DNA of 64,000 nucleotides, from contig NC_068976.1 in assembly GCF_016808095.1 (NCBI RefSeq), forward strand, positions 27,512,871 through 27,576,870, in the 5' to 3' direction. The notes under the pieces were generated by a model, which worked only from the letters and a program-made list of their open reading frames with translations, was not told the origin of the DNA and made no database searches. Below, one piece after another: positions 36,640-49,390 of this stretch. A program made the translations under genes and the position numbers. The stretch is from Vigna angularis (lineage: Eukaryota > Streptophyta > Magnoliopsida > Fabales > Fabaceae). Within the stretch, counting starts at the first letter, position 1. Each line of letters starts with the position of its first letter.

Positions 36640-38905
36640 TAACATTCCAAAAATATAGCACAAAACTATACACAGGTGTTATCATTTAATAATATAATAG
36701 AACAATTGCTGCATTAATAAAGTTAAACTTACAGTTATTACAAAATAACCATAAAATTTAAAACTTTACAAAAACTTCCTATACTACTGCAAAATTAAAC
36801 ACATAACCGAACGGTTATTTACAGAACTAAAATGGTGACCGAACGGTTCATCCTAAACTATTCACACTACTATGACCGATCAGTCATGACTTATTCAGTA
36901 GGAGTCTCGCCGTCCAGCTCCTGTTCCAACGTAAAATCTTCCCCCTCTGCTCATATCCAAAAAGGATGATCATCGTAAGAGAAAACCGAACGGTAACATG
37001 AACAAACAGAAAATAAGGGTAAGCTACTATAATTTAATTGAGCATACATACATACATTTAGCACAAGTTCAAACAATACAAAGTCAATCACTACAACATA
37101 CCAAAACCAATACAATTAAACATATACAAACTGGACATTATATTTCATGCATAAACTGAACACCTGACTTGACCATCCGGATTGTATGAATACGTAGCTT
37201 CAGGTCATTCGTGCACTCGAGTGGTGTAGTAACTCGAAAACCATCAACTGCCACCCGAGGTTAGTCCGTTATAACTCACCCAAGAACCTATGGGCTAGGA
37301 CCTCCTGCCATTCTCACACAATGAATTACCCATCTCTACTTGAGAATTGGTAATCATCAGAATATCAGGATGAACTCCATGAATTTCACTGTCCGTATTC
37401 ATACTTTACCACATCAATACATATTACACTGAGACATTCCTCCTTGGAATTCTCTTCCATATTACATGAAGCATCAACCTTACTTGAATACCAATAAGAT
37501 TTTTCATACACATTAGATCCATACAATTATCTCAAATAATCAGAGTCACACTTTGAAAATATCATTTAAATATCAATATTTCATTCAGAGCAGAAGACCG
37601 AATGATGGCTACAAAAATCCCTGAATACTATCGGACGGAAACTCACTAACTTACAAAACCAAACACTAGAACTAAGACCGAACATTTATAATTAACTGAA
37701 CCATTAGTATAAGACCAACCGGTATTCCACTATTCAGAAATCAGGACCGAACGATATTCCACTAAACAAGAATGAGAAATAGCTGACTACTAGAACCAAC
37801 TAAAATACTACTACGAAACCGAACGGTATAACCTAAGACGAATACTTACAACTTAATTCGAACACTTAGGATTAAACCTACAAACTATTCATCAAACCTA
37901 ATACTTTTAAGGAAACCGAACGTTAAAACAGTAAGACCAAATTATGTACAGAAACTATTATCTGATAATAAACGAACGTATTTTAAGCCTAGTACAAGTG
38001 CAAAGTTTAAAGTATAAGAATAATAGCTTACAAAAAACTACACAACCTGATAAGACCTCTCATTAATACAGAACCATTTGCCATTAAAGGTCGCCTACTC
38101 AATTAAGACCGAACGGTTATACTCAGATAAAGCCAAAGGAATATAATACTAATTGAAATCTTATTGTTTTGACCATGACCGAGCGGTCAACATCGAATAC
38201 TTAGTTTTCTGCATAATTCTGCATAACCCCTACAGACTTATATAGAACCACCCAAAACCCAAGAATATAACAATTCATACAACATATACAAATCATCAAA
38301 TCATTCAATCTCACACATACACAAAATCATCACACAAACAATTAAATTTAATAGCTTCCCTTACCTCGTAACAGAAGAAACACTCACAGTACAAAAATTT
38401 GCCCAAAACCAACAATTCTCAAATGCCAAGATTTCACTGTTTGAAGAAAACAGACCAACCACAAGATCATCAACGTGATCATGATCTTAGAAGAAGAAGA
38501 AGATAAACACATGCAAACAGAAACTTGGTTTGCATGTGCCAGAAACTAGACTTTCTTAGAAGTAGAAAGACCTACTAGCTCAAACCACCACTTGATCGTT
38601 AGAAAAGAGAACCCCTGCCACCAGCCAACCTCAATCACAATCTAATGAATGATCAGATGAAGAAAAACGTGAGGATCAATGGAGAAAAGGATGATAGTTT
38701 AGAGAGAAGTTAGAGAGAAGGAGGAGAAAATGAGAGTTCAGAAAGTTGGAGAAGAAAATGCATGCAGAAAGTGACACCAGATTTAGAATTTTTACTTAAA
38801 TACTACCGTCAAAATCGATCGGTCCACTCTGCTGCTCACACCTGTCTTTCACTTTCTAAATTTTTAAATTCTCACATTTCCACCTAGCTTCCACTTTCTC
38901 TGCAG
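36640..38905 (-). mobile_element. Family A repeat, copy 4 (inverted)
   Basis: Read on the minus strand it repeats the order of copies 1-3. A TATA-like tatttaagt lies near 38800, then a CT-rich leader (about 38690-38760). Catgtgccagaa-type sequence lies near 38530 and cgag|gtaagg near 38365. The marker ttctgcataattctgcata (plus-strand view) sits at about 38206-38226, and the variable module carries accgttcggt motifs. Conserved blocks follow at 37190-37400 and a gagcag acceptor-like site near 36953. A frame reading LEQELDGETPTE and stop lies near 36900, and the end is ttggaatgttat near 36640. It is the most diverged of the four, and the boundaries are approximate. It lies 300 bp beyond the MCU stop codon, tail to tail with MCU. 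Confidence 0.6.
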
Positions 38906-40730
38906 AATTTAAGGATTATGACATTTATACATATTGATAGCTCGTGTTTGTGTGACACAACTTTATCATAAAGAAGTCATGCTTGCACTACGAAGAAGTT
39001 ATGCATGTATAACGATTTCAGACTTCTTTTCAAGTGAAATCGTATAAAATTGACTAATTTGAGTTCAAATTAAAAAAAAAAACTTAATTAGTCATTTGTT
39101 TTCAGAATTTGTTTTTGTTTCGATTAAATTTTAATTTTCAAAAAAATATTCAAATTCAATTAGGTTCTTTTCGTACTATACGTCAAAGACATTTTATGTG
39201 GTTTTTATATTAATATTTTTATTAAAATTAAACTTTTAACTTATTAAATTTAAATAATTACATATTAAATTAATTTATTGTTATAATAAGAAGAATAATA
39301 ATAAAAATTTAATTTATATATATTAATAATTTAAATTATTGTATATTTTTTAATTATATGATAAAAATTGAATTTTTAAATTTTAATATTTTTAAGTCAG
39401 TTATTTTAAGTGAGACAATAATTTGTTATTTATCATATAAATATTATTATATTTATTAAATAAATTTGAGTTTCGTTATATAAGTATTTATAACTATTAT
39501 ATTATTAATTTATATTAGTTTATAAGATTAAAATAATTTATTTAAATGGTATCAATAATGTTCTTATAATTAGTTTAAAAATAATTTCAAAATATCTAAT
39601 AAAAAAGCCAAAAATATAAATATTTATATAACATTAATAAAAATAATAAATTTGATTCAAAATGTTCTATTTTAAAAAACTGAATGTAATAAAAAAACAT
39701 ATATAAAGATTAAATTAAATATAAGAAAATTACACTTGCATTTATACTCACAAGTGATACTTACCTTGACAAGTAACATTGTGTGTCATGCTAGCATTGT
39801 CAATGTCACATATCATATTATATTATCAGTGCCACATGACATGTTAACATTTTCAATATTACATATCATGTATGAACCTGATATAAAAATTAAAAAAAAA
39901 TAATAAAAATAAATAAATAAAAGCTAAAAAAAATTATTAACTGAGACGTGACGTGTTTTTAACATCCTATAGTACTAACCATAATAACCTAATTTGATCA
40001 AATTTTAAAAAAATTCAACTTAATTGAAAAAAAAAATCATGTGAAAGTTTTCAACAAAAATTGAAACTAGATGACAAATTAAGACAAAATAAAGTAACAA
40101 AATGGAAAAAGTAGTGTAGAATTAGCCCATCTTATTTTGAAGAAATTTAAAGTCGTAACATGTATATATAATTTTTTCAAGTACGAGGCAAGCATTAGTT
40201 ACCAATCTCGTAAAGTTTAAACAATTTATCTATTTTCGTAATTTTTATTTTAAATTAAACTAATATAACGAAAAGATAATCAAAAAATGATTTATTTGGT
40301 TAGTATTAAAAGCTAAAAATTATCCAATTATAATTATAAAATGAGCAATCAAACAAGTGAAGAAAAATTAAGTTTTTTAACAAATTGAAATTAATATATG
40401 CACCCACTAAAAGTTAATTTTCTAAAAACTAAATGAAAGAGCTTTTATAAATTAAATTATACATAAAATAATTTCAAGTTACATAGATTTATATTTGTAT
40501 AGAAGTGTTTATAGTTATAAATTTATCCAAACAAATTCATAAATTAGAACAAAAGTTTTGGTTAAATAACCATTGTGAATTTACATCTCAAAAGTTTTGG
40601 TTAAATAACCATTGTAAATACCTTTCAATCTCATAATATTTCTAATTTGTTAGTTGCACTAATTTTTGTACTTTATATGATAAAGTATTCCTTGGATATA
40701 CTAGTATTGATCTATCCCTTGACAAATATA
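38906..40730. other. AT-rich intergenic stretch, minor repeats only
   Basis: No gene was recognised. A 35-bp direct repeat (aaaagttttggttaaataac) occurs at about 40551 and 40589. Confidence 0.55.
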
Positions 40731-40736
40731 TGTTGA

Positions 40737-40846
40737 CTACTAAGTTGACATGTAATACATGTCAGACTACTAAGTCGACATGTAATACATGTCAGACAGC
40801 CAAGTCGACATGTAATATATGTCAGACTACTAAGTCAACATGTATT
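40737..40846. repeat. 30-bp tandem repeat with palindromic core
   Basis: Units start at 40741, 40771, 40801 and 40831 (partial). Each has the core gacatgtaatacatgtc, an inverted repeat, joined by agactactaagt. Copies differ at one to three positions. Confidence 0.92.
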
Positions 40847-41243
40847 CAACCCATATTTACTTAATTCCCGTGATATTACACAAGTTACTTATTTACAATA
40901 CTTCATGACTAACCATGATAATTTAAAAGTTAACTGATATTTGGACCAATGGACTCAATTAACACTAGTATAAATAATACATCTTATAAAATATGTTAAA
41001 TACGTTAATTAATTATCACATTTACTACTTGTTAAGGCACTAGGTTGACTTGCACTTCAACACACCTTCTTCTGTAAACAAAACTCATGTTTACTTCAAT
41101 AAAGAAGAGTACAAGAGAACAAATATATTAAAAATTGAAATAAAAGTGTTTTATACACATTCAACTCTATAAAAATAACTTTTAAAATTAAAACAATTTT
41201 AAAATATAATTTAAAACTACAAGTAATTAGTTCGGATAAGATT

Positions 41244-41247
<4 letters not shown>

Positions 41248-41300
<53 letters not shown>
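41248..41300. repeat. (TA)n microsatellite
   Basis: About 53 bp of uninterrupted TA. Confidence 0.98.
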
Positions 41301-41304
<4 letters not shown>

Positions 41305-41684
41305 TATAATATTATTGAAATCATTCGGAAGAAATTAACTTTAAAGTTCTTTAAAACGAAAAATTCAGAATGTTAAATATAATTTTTAATTAAATTGAGA
41401 TATTTCCAGAAAAACCATATAAAACTATATAAAAAAAATTCTTCAAATATTTAACATTTCTCTTGAGATTAATATATTAGGTTATGTCCATAATAAAGTA
41501 TAACCAAACAAAGAAGGGGTCAATTGCGATATGGATTAAGATAAGAATAGAAATCAATGTATTATTATGAATTGGTTTATTCAAAGCTCAATGAATAATT
41601 AGTTATCAGAAAAATAAAAAAAAAATGTGATGAATAGAATAAATATGTAAAAATAATATCATCCATATCGAAGTGGAAAAACAG

Positions 41685-41692
41685 AAAAAAAA
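41685..41692 (-). terminator. Pol III terminator of tRNA-Phe
   Basis: A run of eight T residues on the minus strand lies 14 bases past the tRNA 3' end, the expected RNA polymerase III stop. Confidence 0.8.
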
Positions 41693-41706
41693 TAGCTTTT
41701 TAGGAT

Positions 41707-41731
41707 TGCGGTGAACGTGGATCGAACACGT

Positions 41732-41774
<43 letters not shown>

Positions 41775-41779
41775 CCCGC
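41707..41779 (-). tRNA. tRNA-Phe (anticodon GAA), nuclear
   Basis: The 73-nt gene folds as a standard cloverleaf. The acceptor is GCGGGGA...TCACCGC with discriminator A, the D-arm has AGCTCAGTTGGGAGAGC, the anticodon loop is CTGAAGA, and the T-loop is TTCGATC. It has no intron and no encoded CCA. A and B boxes are intact. The 5' flank on the minus strand ends gcaagcaagtt, giving CAA triplets of the sort usual upstream of plant tRNA genes. Compared with the common plant tRNA-Phe, the first T-stem pair is A-T instead of G-C, changed on both sides. It is transcribed away from SCC4, whose start codon is 323 bp from its 5' end. Confidence 0.97.
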
Positions 41780-41837
41780 AACTTGCTTGCGTGGTTGAAT
41801 GTTACATTAATAAATATCAACAAATTAAGGTTCGAAT

Positions 41838-42102
41838 AGCCCAAGCCCATTAAAGCACGACACCGAACGAAGAGCCGAACTGTTTTTGTTTTCTTCAAAT
41901 TTCGTTTCTTTTCTTTTCCTTTTCGTGGCTGACTTTTGACTTCACATCTAAGCATAAGCAAAGTAGCAAGCGAGAAACGGGAAAAGCGAAACGCAAAAGC
42001 GGTTGTTGAATTTGGATGTGGAATTTTCGCCTTCGAATTGGAGGGAGAGAGAGCAAAACAGGATTAGCATAACCGCAGAAGCAGGACCAGAATCACGTTT
42101 CG
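41838..42102 (+). promoter_or_regulatory. SCC4 upstream region with GCCCA-type motifs
   Basis: The sequence tagcccaagcccatta at about 41839-41854 contains two AGCCCA elements, the 'site II' type motif frequent in promoters of plant proliferation genes and bound by TCP factors. The leader to the ATG at 42103 is purine-rich (ggagggagagagag). The motif role is inference. The same 320 bp also serves as the 5' flank of the divergent tRNA-Phe gene. Confidence 0.4.
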
Positions 42103-45100
42103 ATGGAGGCGGTGGCCGAGGGTCTATGGGGACTCGCGGAGTACCACGAGACGAGAGGAGAAATTGGGAAAGCAGTGAAGTGCCTGGAAGCCATATGCCA
42201 AAGCGAGGTTTCGTTTTTCCCAATCGTTGAGGTCAAGACTCGTCTTCGCATTGCCACACTTCTCCTCCACCATTCGCACAACGTCAACCACGCCAAGTCC
42301 CACCTCGAACGTTCCGTTAGTCTTTTTCTCCCTCTCGCTGCTGTTAGTTTCCACTTCTTCAAATTCTTTGCTCATGGTATCTGTTTTGGTTCTTTTTTGC
42401 AGCAATTGCTTTTGAAGTCTATTCCGTCTTGCTTCGAATTGAAGTGCAGAGCGTATAGCTTGCTCAGCCAGTGTTACCATCTCCTCGGAGCTATTCCACC
42501 GCAGAAACAGGTCTTGCACAAGGGACTTGAGCTCACTGCATCTGTTGGATACGAGTACGTGTTCTCTTTCCTAGATCTTTCTCTCTGGTATTTTGAGTTT
42601 AGGTTTTAGTTTTCTTAAACTAGTGGTTTGGACTTTGGAGAATGAAACGTAGTTGTAGCTTCAATGTTTGTTATTAGCGTGCTTGCTTCTTACCATAAAT
42701 GGTTGTTGTCACTGCACTTTATTGTCTGATGATTTGCTTCACAGTTTGGACGATGCCCATCTGTTGTTGCCATTGCATTTGTTTGGACAAACTTCTTCTA
42801 GGAGAGAAAAATAAGAAGAAAATGTGCTTATCCATAAATTGAAATTAGCTTGTAGTGATGTGGGCTATGCTAGGTTTTGACTATGATGGGATTGCATTGG
42901 ATGACTATAGGAAAGTTGCGGGTTTGATTATAACTGTTAGAATATTTATCATCGTTATATCGTGTGTCTAGGGTTATCATATTTATCATCGTTATAGGGT
43001 TATCATATTTATCATCGTTATAGGGTTATCTTATTTATCATCGTTATAGGATTATCTTATTTATCATCGTTAGAGGATTATCTTATTTATCATCGTTACA
43101 GGGTTATCTTATTTATCATCGTTACAGGGTTATCTTATTTATCATAGTAACAGGGTTATCTTTTTTATCATCATTATATTGTGTTAGGTTATAAGGTTAC
43201 TCTATTTATCATGTATTTTGTATTAAACTTTCTTATATATACCATGAGAGTGAGATGGATCTTTTCAAGCCCTCTAAAAATATATTTTTCTTTTTCTAAT
43301 ATTAACAATAACAGTCCCTGAAATATAAACTCATTCTGAATGGATATGGAATTTGTGTCTCATCTCCATCCCCTTTGGATGACAGGTATAATTGGCATCC
43401 ATTCGTGTGTTTATTAAATATTTTTCTTACAAAAAGTAAGGATTGTAGTAAAAAATGTATTTATTAACAATTCAATGTTAAACTGACACATATTTTCTTT
43501 TGTTATAAATAATAAGGAAAAAGTTATAGTTGGATAAGTCTCAAAATAAATAACCAAATTAGCTAATAATGTTTTAGTAATTTAAAAAGAAACAATATAT
43601 ACATACTAATTCTATTTCTATATCCGATTTAAAAAGTTGGGTATTCACCTACCCATACCCGTGCCCATCAATTTGGATATTCTTGTCAACATCTGGATGG
43701 GTTTGGACAATACCATAGATATGAATTTATTTGTAATCTCTAATATTGCATGTTTTTGGATGGGAACTTGGTGGCTTTAATTAGTAAAAAACAAAATGTA
43801 GTTGCAAAGTTCAATACCAACGCAAAATTTTAAGCTATGGCATGAGGGGTGAATGATTTCTTATGGTTGAATTTTTTTTGGATAATCCTCAAGTGGAATG
43901 TGAAATACCTATAATTCTCTTTTGGGATAATAATAGGATATTTGTATTGCTCACAATTCAGTCCACGATGATACCAAACTCATAGAGATAGACCAATACA
44001 ACTTCAAAGAAAAACTGGATAATGGTCTTATAACTGATTCCAATATCCCATTAGGGCTTCAATTAGTAGATTTGTTTACGAAGGGTCTCCTTACAATGCG
44101 GTTTTATGATCTTACATTCAAGCTGCAAATGGTAAATATCTGTTCACCAGCTTGAAGGGGTGTTGAGATATGAGGAATTACTATTAATTATTGGGACTAT
44201 GGAGATATAGTAGGGATGGGATGAATAATTATTAATTATTGTATTTGTTTCAATAATTTATTTCTAGAGTCAATCAGAATTTCTTCCCTATTTTAATCTC
44301 TTCCCTTACCTTTTTCAAGTCTGACTAAGGCTGCTACTACAACTACTGTCCCTACTGGTGCTACGTATTCATGGTGTCTAGTTTATTTTTTTGAAGGATT
44401 TCAATGAAGTTGTGGTCTTGCAACTTCAATTCACAGCTTGCAAATGCTTTATCTATTGAAGGGGACTACCAGGGTTCAATCTCTGCCTTAGAGTGTGGAT
44501 ATGTCTCTGCTACTGAAGTATGCTTGCCAGAGTTGCAGGTATGCTGTCAAAAGTTACAAATTTACAACTTACGTGAAAAGACATGTTTTTTCTTCCTTCT
44601 CTTCGTTTGCCACCAATTAGTTGGTGAATTTCTATCTCTAATAGATAGAACCTTCTGGAAGTTTGTTGTCTTTCACATCTATTGTGTGTTCAACTATTAA
44701 CTCTCTACTTTGCTAAAACAAAGGGCACTCCATTATGAGTTTAATATAATATTGCCCATCAGCTCTGTTGTGTAATTTCTTGTTTTATGACAATGGAGCA
44801 GATGTTTTTTGCCACTTCAATATTGCATGTCCGACTCATGCAATGGGATGATGATAATTTGGTAGAGCAAGCTGTTAATAAATGCAACGAGATTTGGGAG
44901 TTAATCGATCTACATAAAGTGAGTGCAAATGTTCTTTCGCTTCTTACTTTTTTAGTTTTCTTTGTGCAGAGAATGCACAACTGTAGAGACTGCATGTTTT
45001 TAAGGTCTTGTTCTTTTGAGTGGATTTGAGGGGATTTGAAGATAAATTTTTTTGTCGTTTATTTGAGTGAATTTGGAGGTAAATGAGAGTGAATTTGGAA

Positions 45101-48100
45101 ATAAATTTTTTTAATTTGTCACGTCAATACAATTCTATACTAATTTTCACAAATTTTATTTCCAAATTCACTCTCATTTACTTCCAAATTCACTCAAATA
45201 AACGACAAAATTTTTTATCTTCAAATCCTCTCAAATCCCTTCAAATCCACTCCCACAAATCCACTCAAAAGAACAAGGCCTAAGTGAGATATATCATGAT
45301 TTTTTTTATACCTTTGCTCTAATTTATTTTCTCTCTTGCATCCTAACACTTCTCAGCGAAGACAATGCCCTGGCTTACTATTTTATAACGAATTACTTCA
45401 CATATTCTACCGATTGCGACTATGTGATTACAAGAATGCTGCACCTCATGTAGACAATCTGGATGCTGCCATGAAGTTTGATATACAGCAAACACAGCAA
45501 ATACAGGAGCTAGTGAAGGAGCTTGAAGTTCTAGATCAAAGTCTCTCACGGTCTGACCTTCACTACAGGGATAGGACAGCATTATCTAGAAAGCAAACAA
45601 TGATTAAGGAGCAACTCAGCAGCATGACTGGATTGAATTTAATTGGGCAGGAATCACTGCAACCAGTTTATTTTGGGAATGTCAGAAGGACTATAGGAGA
45701 TAAGCTTCAATTAGCACCTCCTCCCATTGATGGTGAATGGCTTCCTAAAAGTGCTGTCTATGCATTAGTTGATCTAATAGTTGTTGTATTTGGGCGCCCA
45801 AAGGGACTTTTTAAGGAATGTGCTAAACGCATACAATCTGGGATGCATATAATACAAGGTTGTTCAACAGCTTTTTTAGTGAGTTTGTGTGTTTTTTTCA
45901 TCATCATTTGGGTTTGTTCCAATTTATTGCTTTCTTGAAAGTACATCTGCTACTTCTTTTAAGTACAAAATAATGATTTCTCATGTGAAATCAATTTGTA
46001 TTTTGCTGTCCAAATAGCCCTGTGATAATTTTTGATGTTGTCTGATTTATGCCCTTTTACTTGCAGTTCCACCATCTCAGTTTTCAACTATTCTATATGT
46101 CCAATCAAAACCATAAAATGTCCTGTTTATAGTTTTCTTAGCTAGGATTTAATGTGAAATGTCTTATGAACCATCAACATATTAGAAACATTACTCTGTT
46201 GAATTATTTGTTCTGATTGCACGATTGATGAGTTGAGTTGTTTCTGTTATTCAAATGGATTTCCATGTTAGTCGCAGCTGTTTTATGGCCTACTTTAGAG
46301 AGTGAAGTTGTAGCCACTTTGAAATTATTTTCCTTATGAAAATAATATATCTTCTTCTGTAATAGTGTCTCACATTGTAAATATTGTAAATAATGTATTT
46401 TACAAATTTCTATGCTAATGGTTATTAGTTGTCATACATAAAAGGTTTTATTTTGGAACGGTACTAAAGTATTTAGGTCTATATGTTAAAATGGCCAACA
46501 TATGTAAAATCATTTAATTATATAAAGTTATTCATATTTTCAAGTACTTCCTTGCAGATGAATTAGTAAAGCTTGGAATTACTGATGGTGTTAGAGGTGA
46601 GATTTGTTATTCCTAGCTTGTCTGCTGTGAGATGCTTAGGCTGTCATGCAATGAAGAATTTCTAATGCAATTTTGTTGAACCTTCTTTTTTACCAGAAGT
46701 GGATTTACAACACTCTTCTATCTGGATGGCTGGTGTGTACTTAATGCTACTAGTTCAATTTCTTGAAAACAAAGTGGCTATTGAACTCACACGAGCAGAA
46801 TTTGTTGAAGCACAAGAGGTTGGTTATCTTCCTATGGTATATTTTGTCAGCACCAAGGATGAGAAGACATGATAGTTTGCATTTATTCCATACAATTTCA
46901 AAATCGCTACTGATAAATAATAATCCACCTTGTTAACTGGCTTGCTTCTGCTGATATTTTTCTTGTTCGTGTGGATTTATAAGGTGGTATTCCATTACAT
47001 TCCGGAATTGAAATAGTTAATTAATACCACTGCAATTTTTCAGGCTTTGGTACAGATGAAAAATTGGTTCATGCGGTTTCCAACCATATTACAGGCGTGT
47101 GAATGCATCATTGAGATGCTTAGAGGTCAATATGCTCATTCAGTTGGCTGTTACAACGAAGCTGCTTTTCATTATATTGAGGCAGTGAAGGTATATATAT
47201 ATATATGCATATGACATCTCTATAACATAGATGGGATATTTTAGTAGTGAACAAGATGTAGTTTCTGCAGTTTTGATAATTTTGACACATATATATGCTG
47301 ATTTGGCATGCTACATATATATTAATGTTTTTGTCTGTAGAGCTTGTTATAAATTGTTGATGAAGATAACTTCATAGTATCCAAGCAATGACTATATATT
47401 TCTGTGTAGCTTACAGACAGCAAATCAATGCAAGCTATGTGCCAAGTTTATGCAGCTGTCTCTTACATCTGCATTGGTGATGCTGAATCTTCTTCACAGG
47501 TGGAGAAATGCTTCTAACACAAATTAAATTGGTTCTACATATTTTTGAAGTAGTTTAATTCCAGGAGATTTTTTATTGAATTATATTTTTCCCTCAGGCA
47601 CTTGATTTGATCGGCCCAGTTTATGGAGTAATGGATTCTTTTGTAGGAGTTAGAGAAAAGACAGGTGTTCTTTTTGCTTATGGTCTTTTATTGATGAAGC
47701 AACAGGATCTACAAGAAGCAAGGTAAGTTTTTAAATAACTAATGGAATAACCTGCACAGATGTTGAGCTTACAATCTAGAGTTTAATGTATTTGTTTGTT
47801 ATTTTTTAATTTAACAGTAAATTTGTTAGTACATATGTTTATAAAAATATTGACAACACCTTGAACTGGTAAATTACAATAAAAAATTAGCAATGAAGAA
47901 ATATTTAATTTAGCTTATTTTAACTATGCATCCAAATTGGAAAAATGCACTTTACTTGCATTTATTTTATTCATTATAATAATTTTGTTATATATTAAGA
48001 TCCCCGGTTGAACTATTGACTGGATTACTTCGTTGCGTCAGTTTTTGAAACATGGATATGGGAAGAATTACTATGCCTTCTGTTGGGTTTCATTCATATA

Positions 48101-49329
48101 AAAGAACCGGTGCAATGAGTTCTACACCTTAGTTGGTGGATGTTTCTTTAAATGATTATGTCATGTAATGTAACGGATTTGACTGTTAAATGGACCTCAA
48201 AAGTAAGTAATCTCCAGAATGGAATCTCACTTGCGACTGATCTCTTACCTCCATCTGACATATATAAATTCTACTTCTTCCTTTGTCTAAGTTGCAAATT
48301 TGTTGCAGAAATCGCCTGGCAAGGGGATTGCAGCTGACGCATACATATTTGGGAAACCTTCAACTTGTTTCACAGTATTTAACAATCCTAGGCAGTTTGG
48401 CCCTTGCATTACGTGACACCGTACAAGCCAGGGAGATATTGAGATCTTCTTTGACTTTAGCAAAGAAACTTTATGATATTCCTACTCAGATTTGGGTGCT
48501 ATCTGTTTTGACCGGTACTTTTATCTTATCTAAGACTACCTAGTTTGTGAATGCAACAAATCTATTATGACTTTAAGTGCTCCCTAGTTGCATAATTTGT
48601 TGACGAGTACTTAGATTGCCATCTGAGTGTCATGCGTTTCTTGCTTATTTATTGTGCTCATTTTTGGTTTGAACTTTTTTATGATAAACCTTGTGTAGAT
48701 TGGCTGGTATGTAACTGGGATAATAATTAAATTGTTCAATTTCTGGCATGGTGTCGTGGCTTTATACGGTATATTTAATTGGAGGTTGCTGGTTCAAATC
48801 CTAGAATCAGTTTCTCCATTGGCAGGTGTATGGCTGTGCCCATCTTACCTTTCCCAAACCCCATCAAGTGGGAGCATCATGCACTAAGTGCTCTCCCACT
48901 TTCTATTTATATATTTATTATATCATCTCTCTATATATATAATATTGGAAGTCTTACATCGACTAGAGATAAGACCAATTTATAATATATATAAGTGGGT
49001 GCAAACTTCACCTTACAAGCCGGTTTTGTAGGGTTGAGTTAGACTTAAAGTTTACTTCTTATCATGGTATCAGAGCTAGGTTAAAGCCTATCATAGTGAG
49101 ATTTGTGTGGACATATTGTTCCACATGCTATCGGGCCACTTTCGGACCACCATTAATGTCTAGTCTCACATTAATATCCACTCGAGATGTATGTACCTCG
49201 GCGTGTGGAAGGTGTGTTGGAAGTCTCACATCGACTAGAGATACGACCCATTTATAATATATAAGTGGGTGTAAACCTCACTTACAAGCCGGTTTTATAG
49301 GATTGAGTTAGACTTAAAATCTATTTTTT

Positions 49330-49390
<61 letters not shown>

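Noticed and set aside
42124..42519. Minus-strand frame of 131 codons opposite SCC4 exons 1-2
   Set aside because: It is the antisense shadow of SCC4 exons and crosses intron 1, with no supporting features.
48943..49333. Cassandra-type TRIM carrying a 5S rRNA-like segment
   Set aside because: The LTRs contain no 5S promoter-like sequence. The initiator tRNA primer site and LTR sequence fit another TRIM family.
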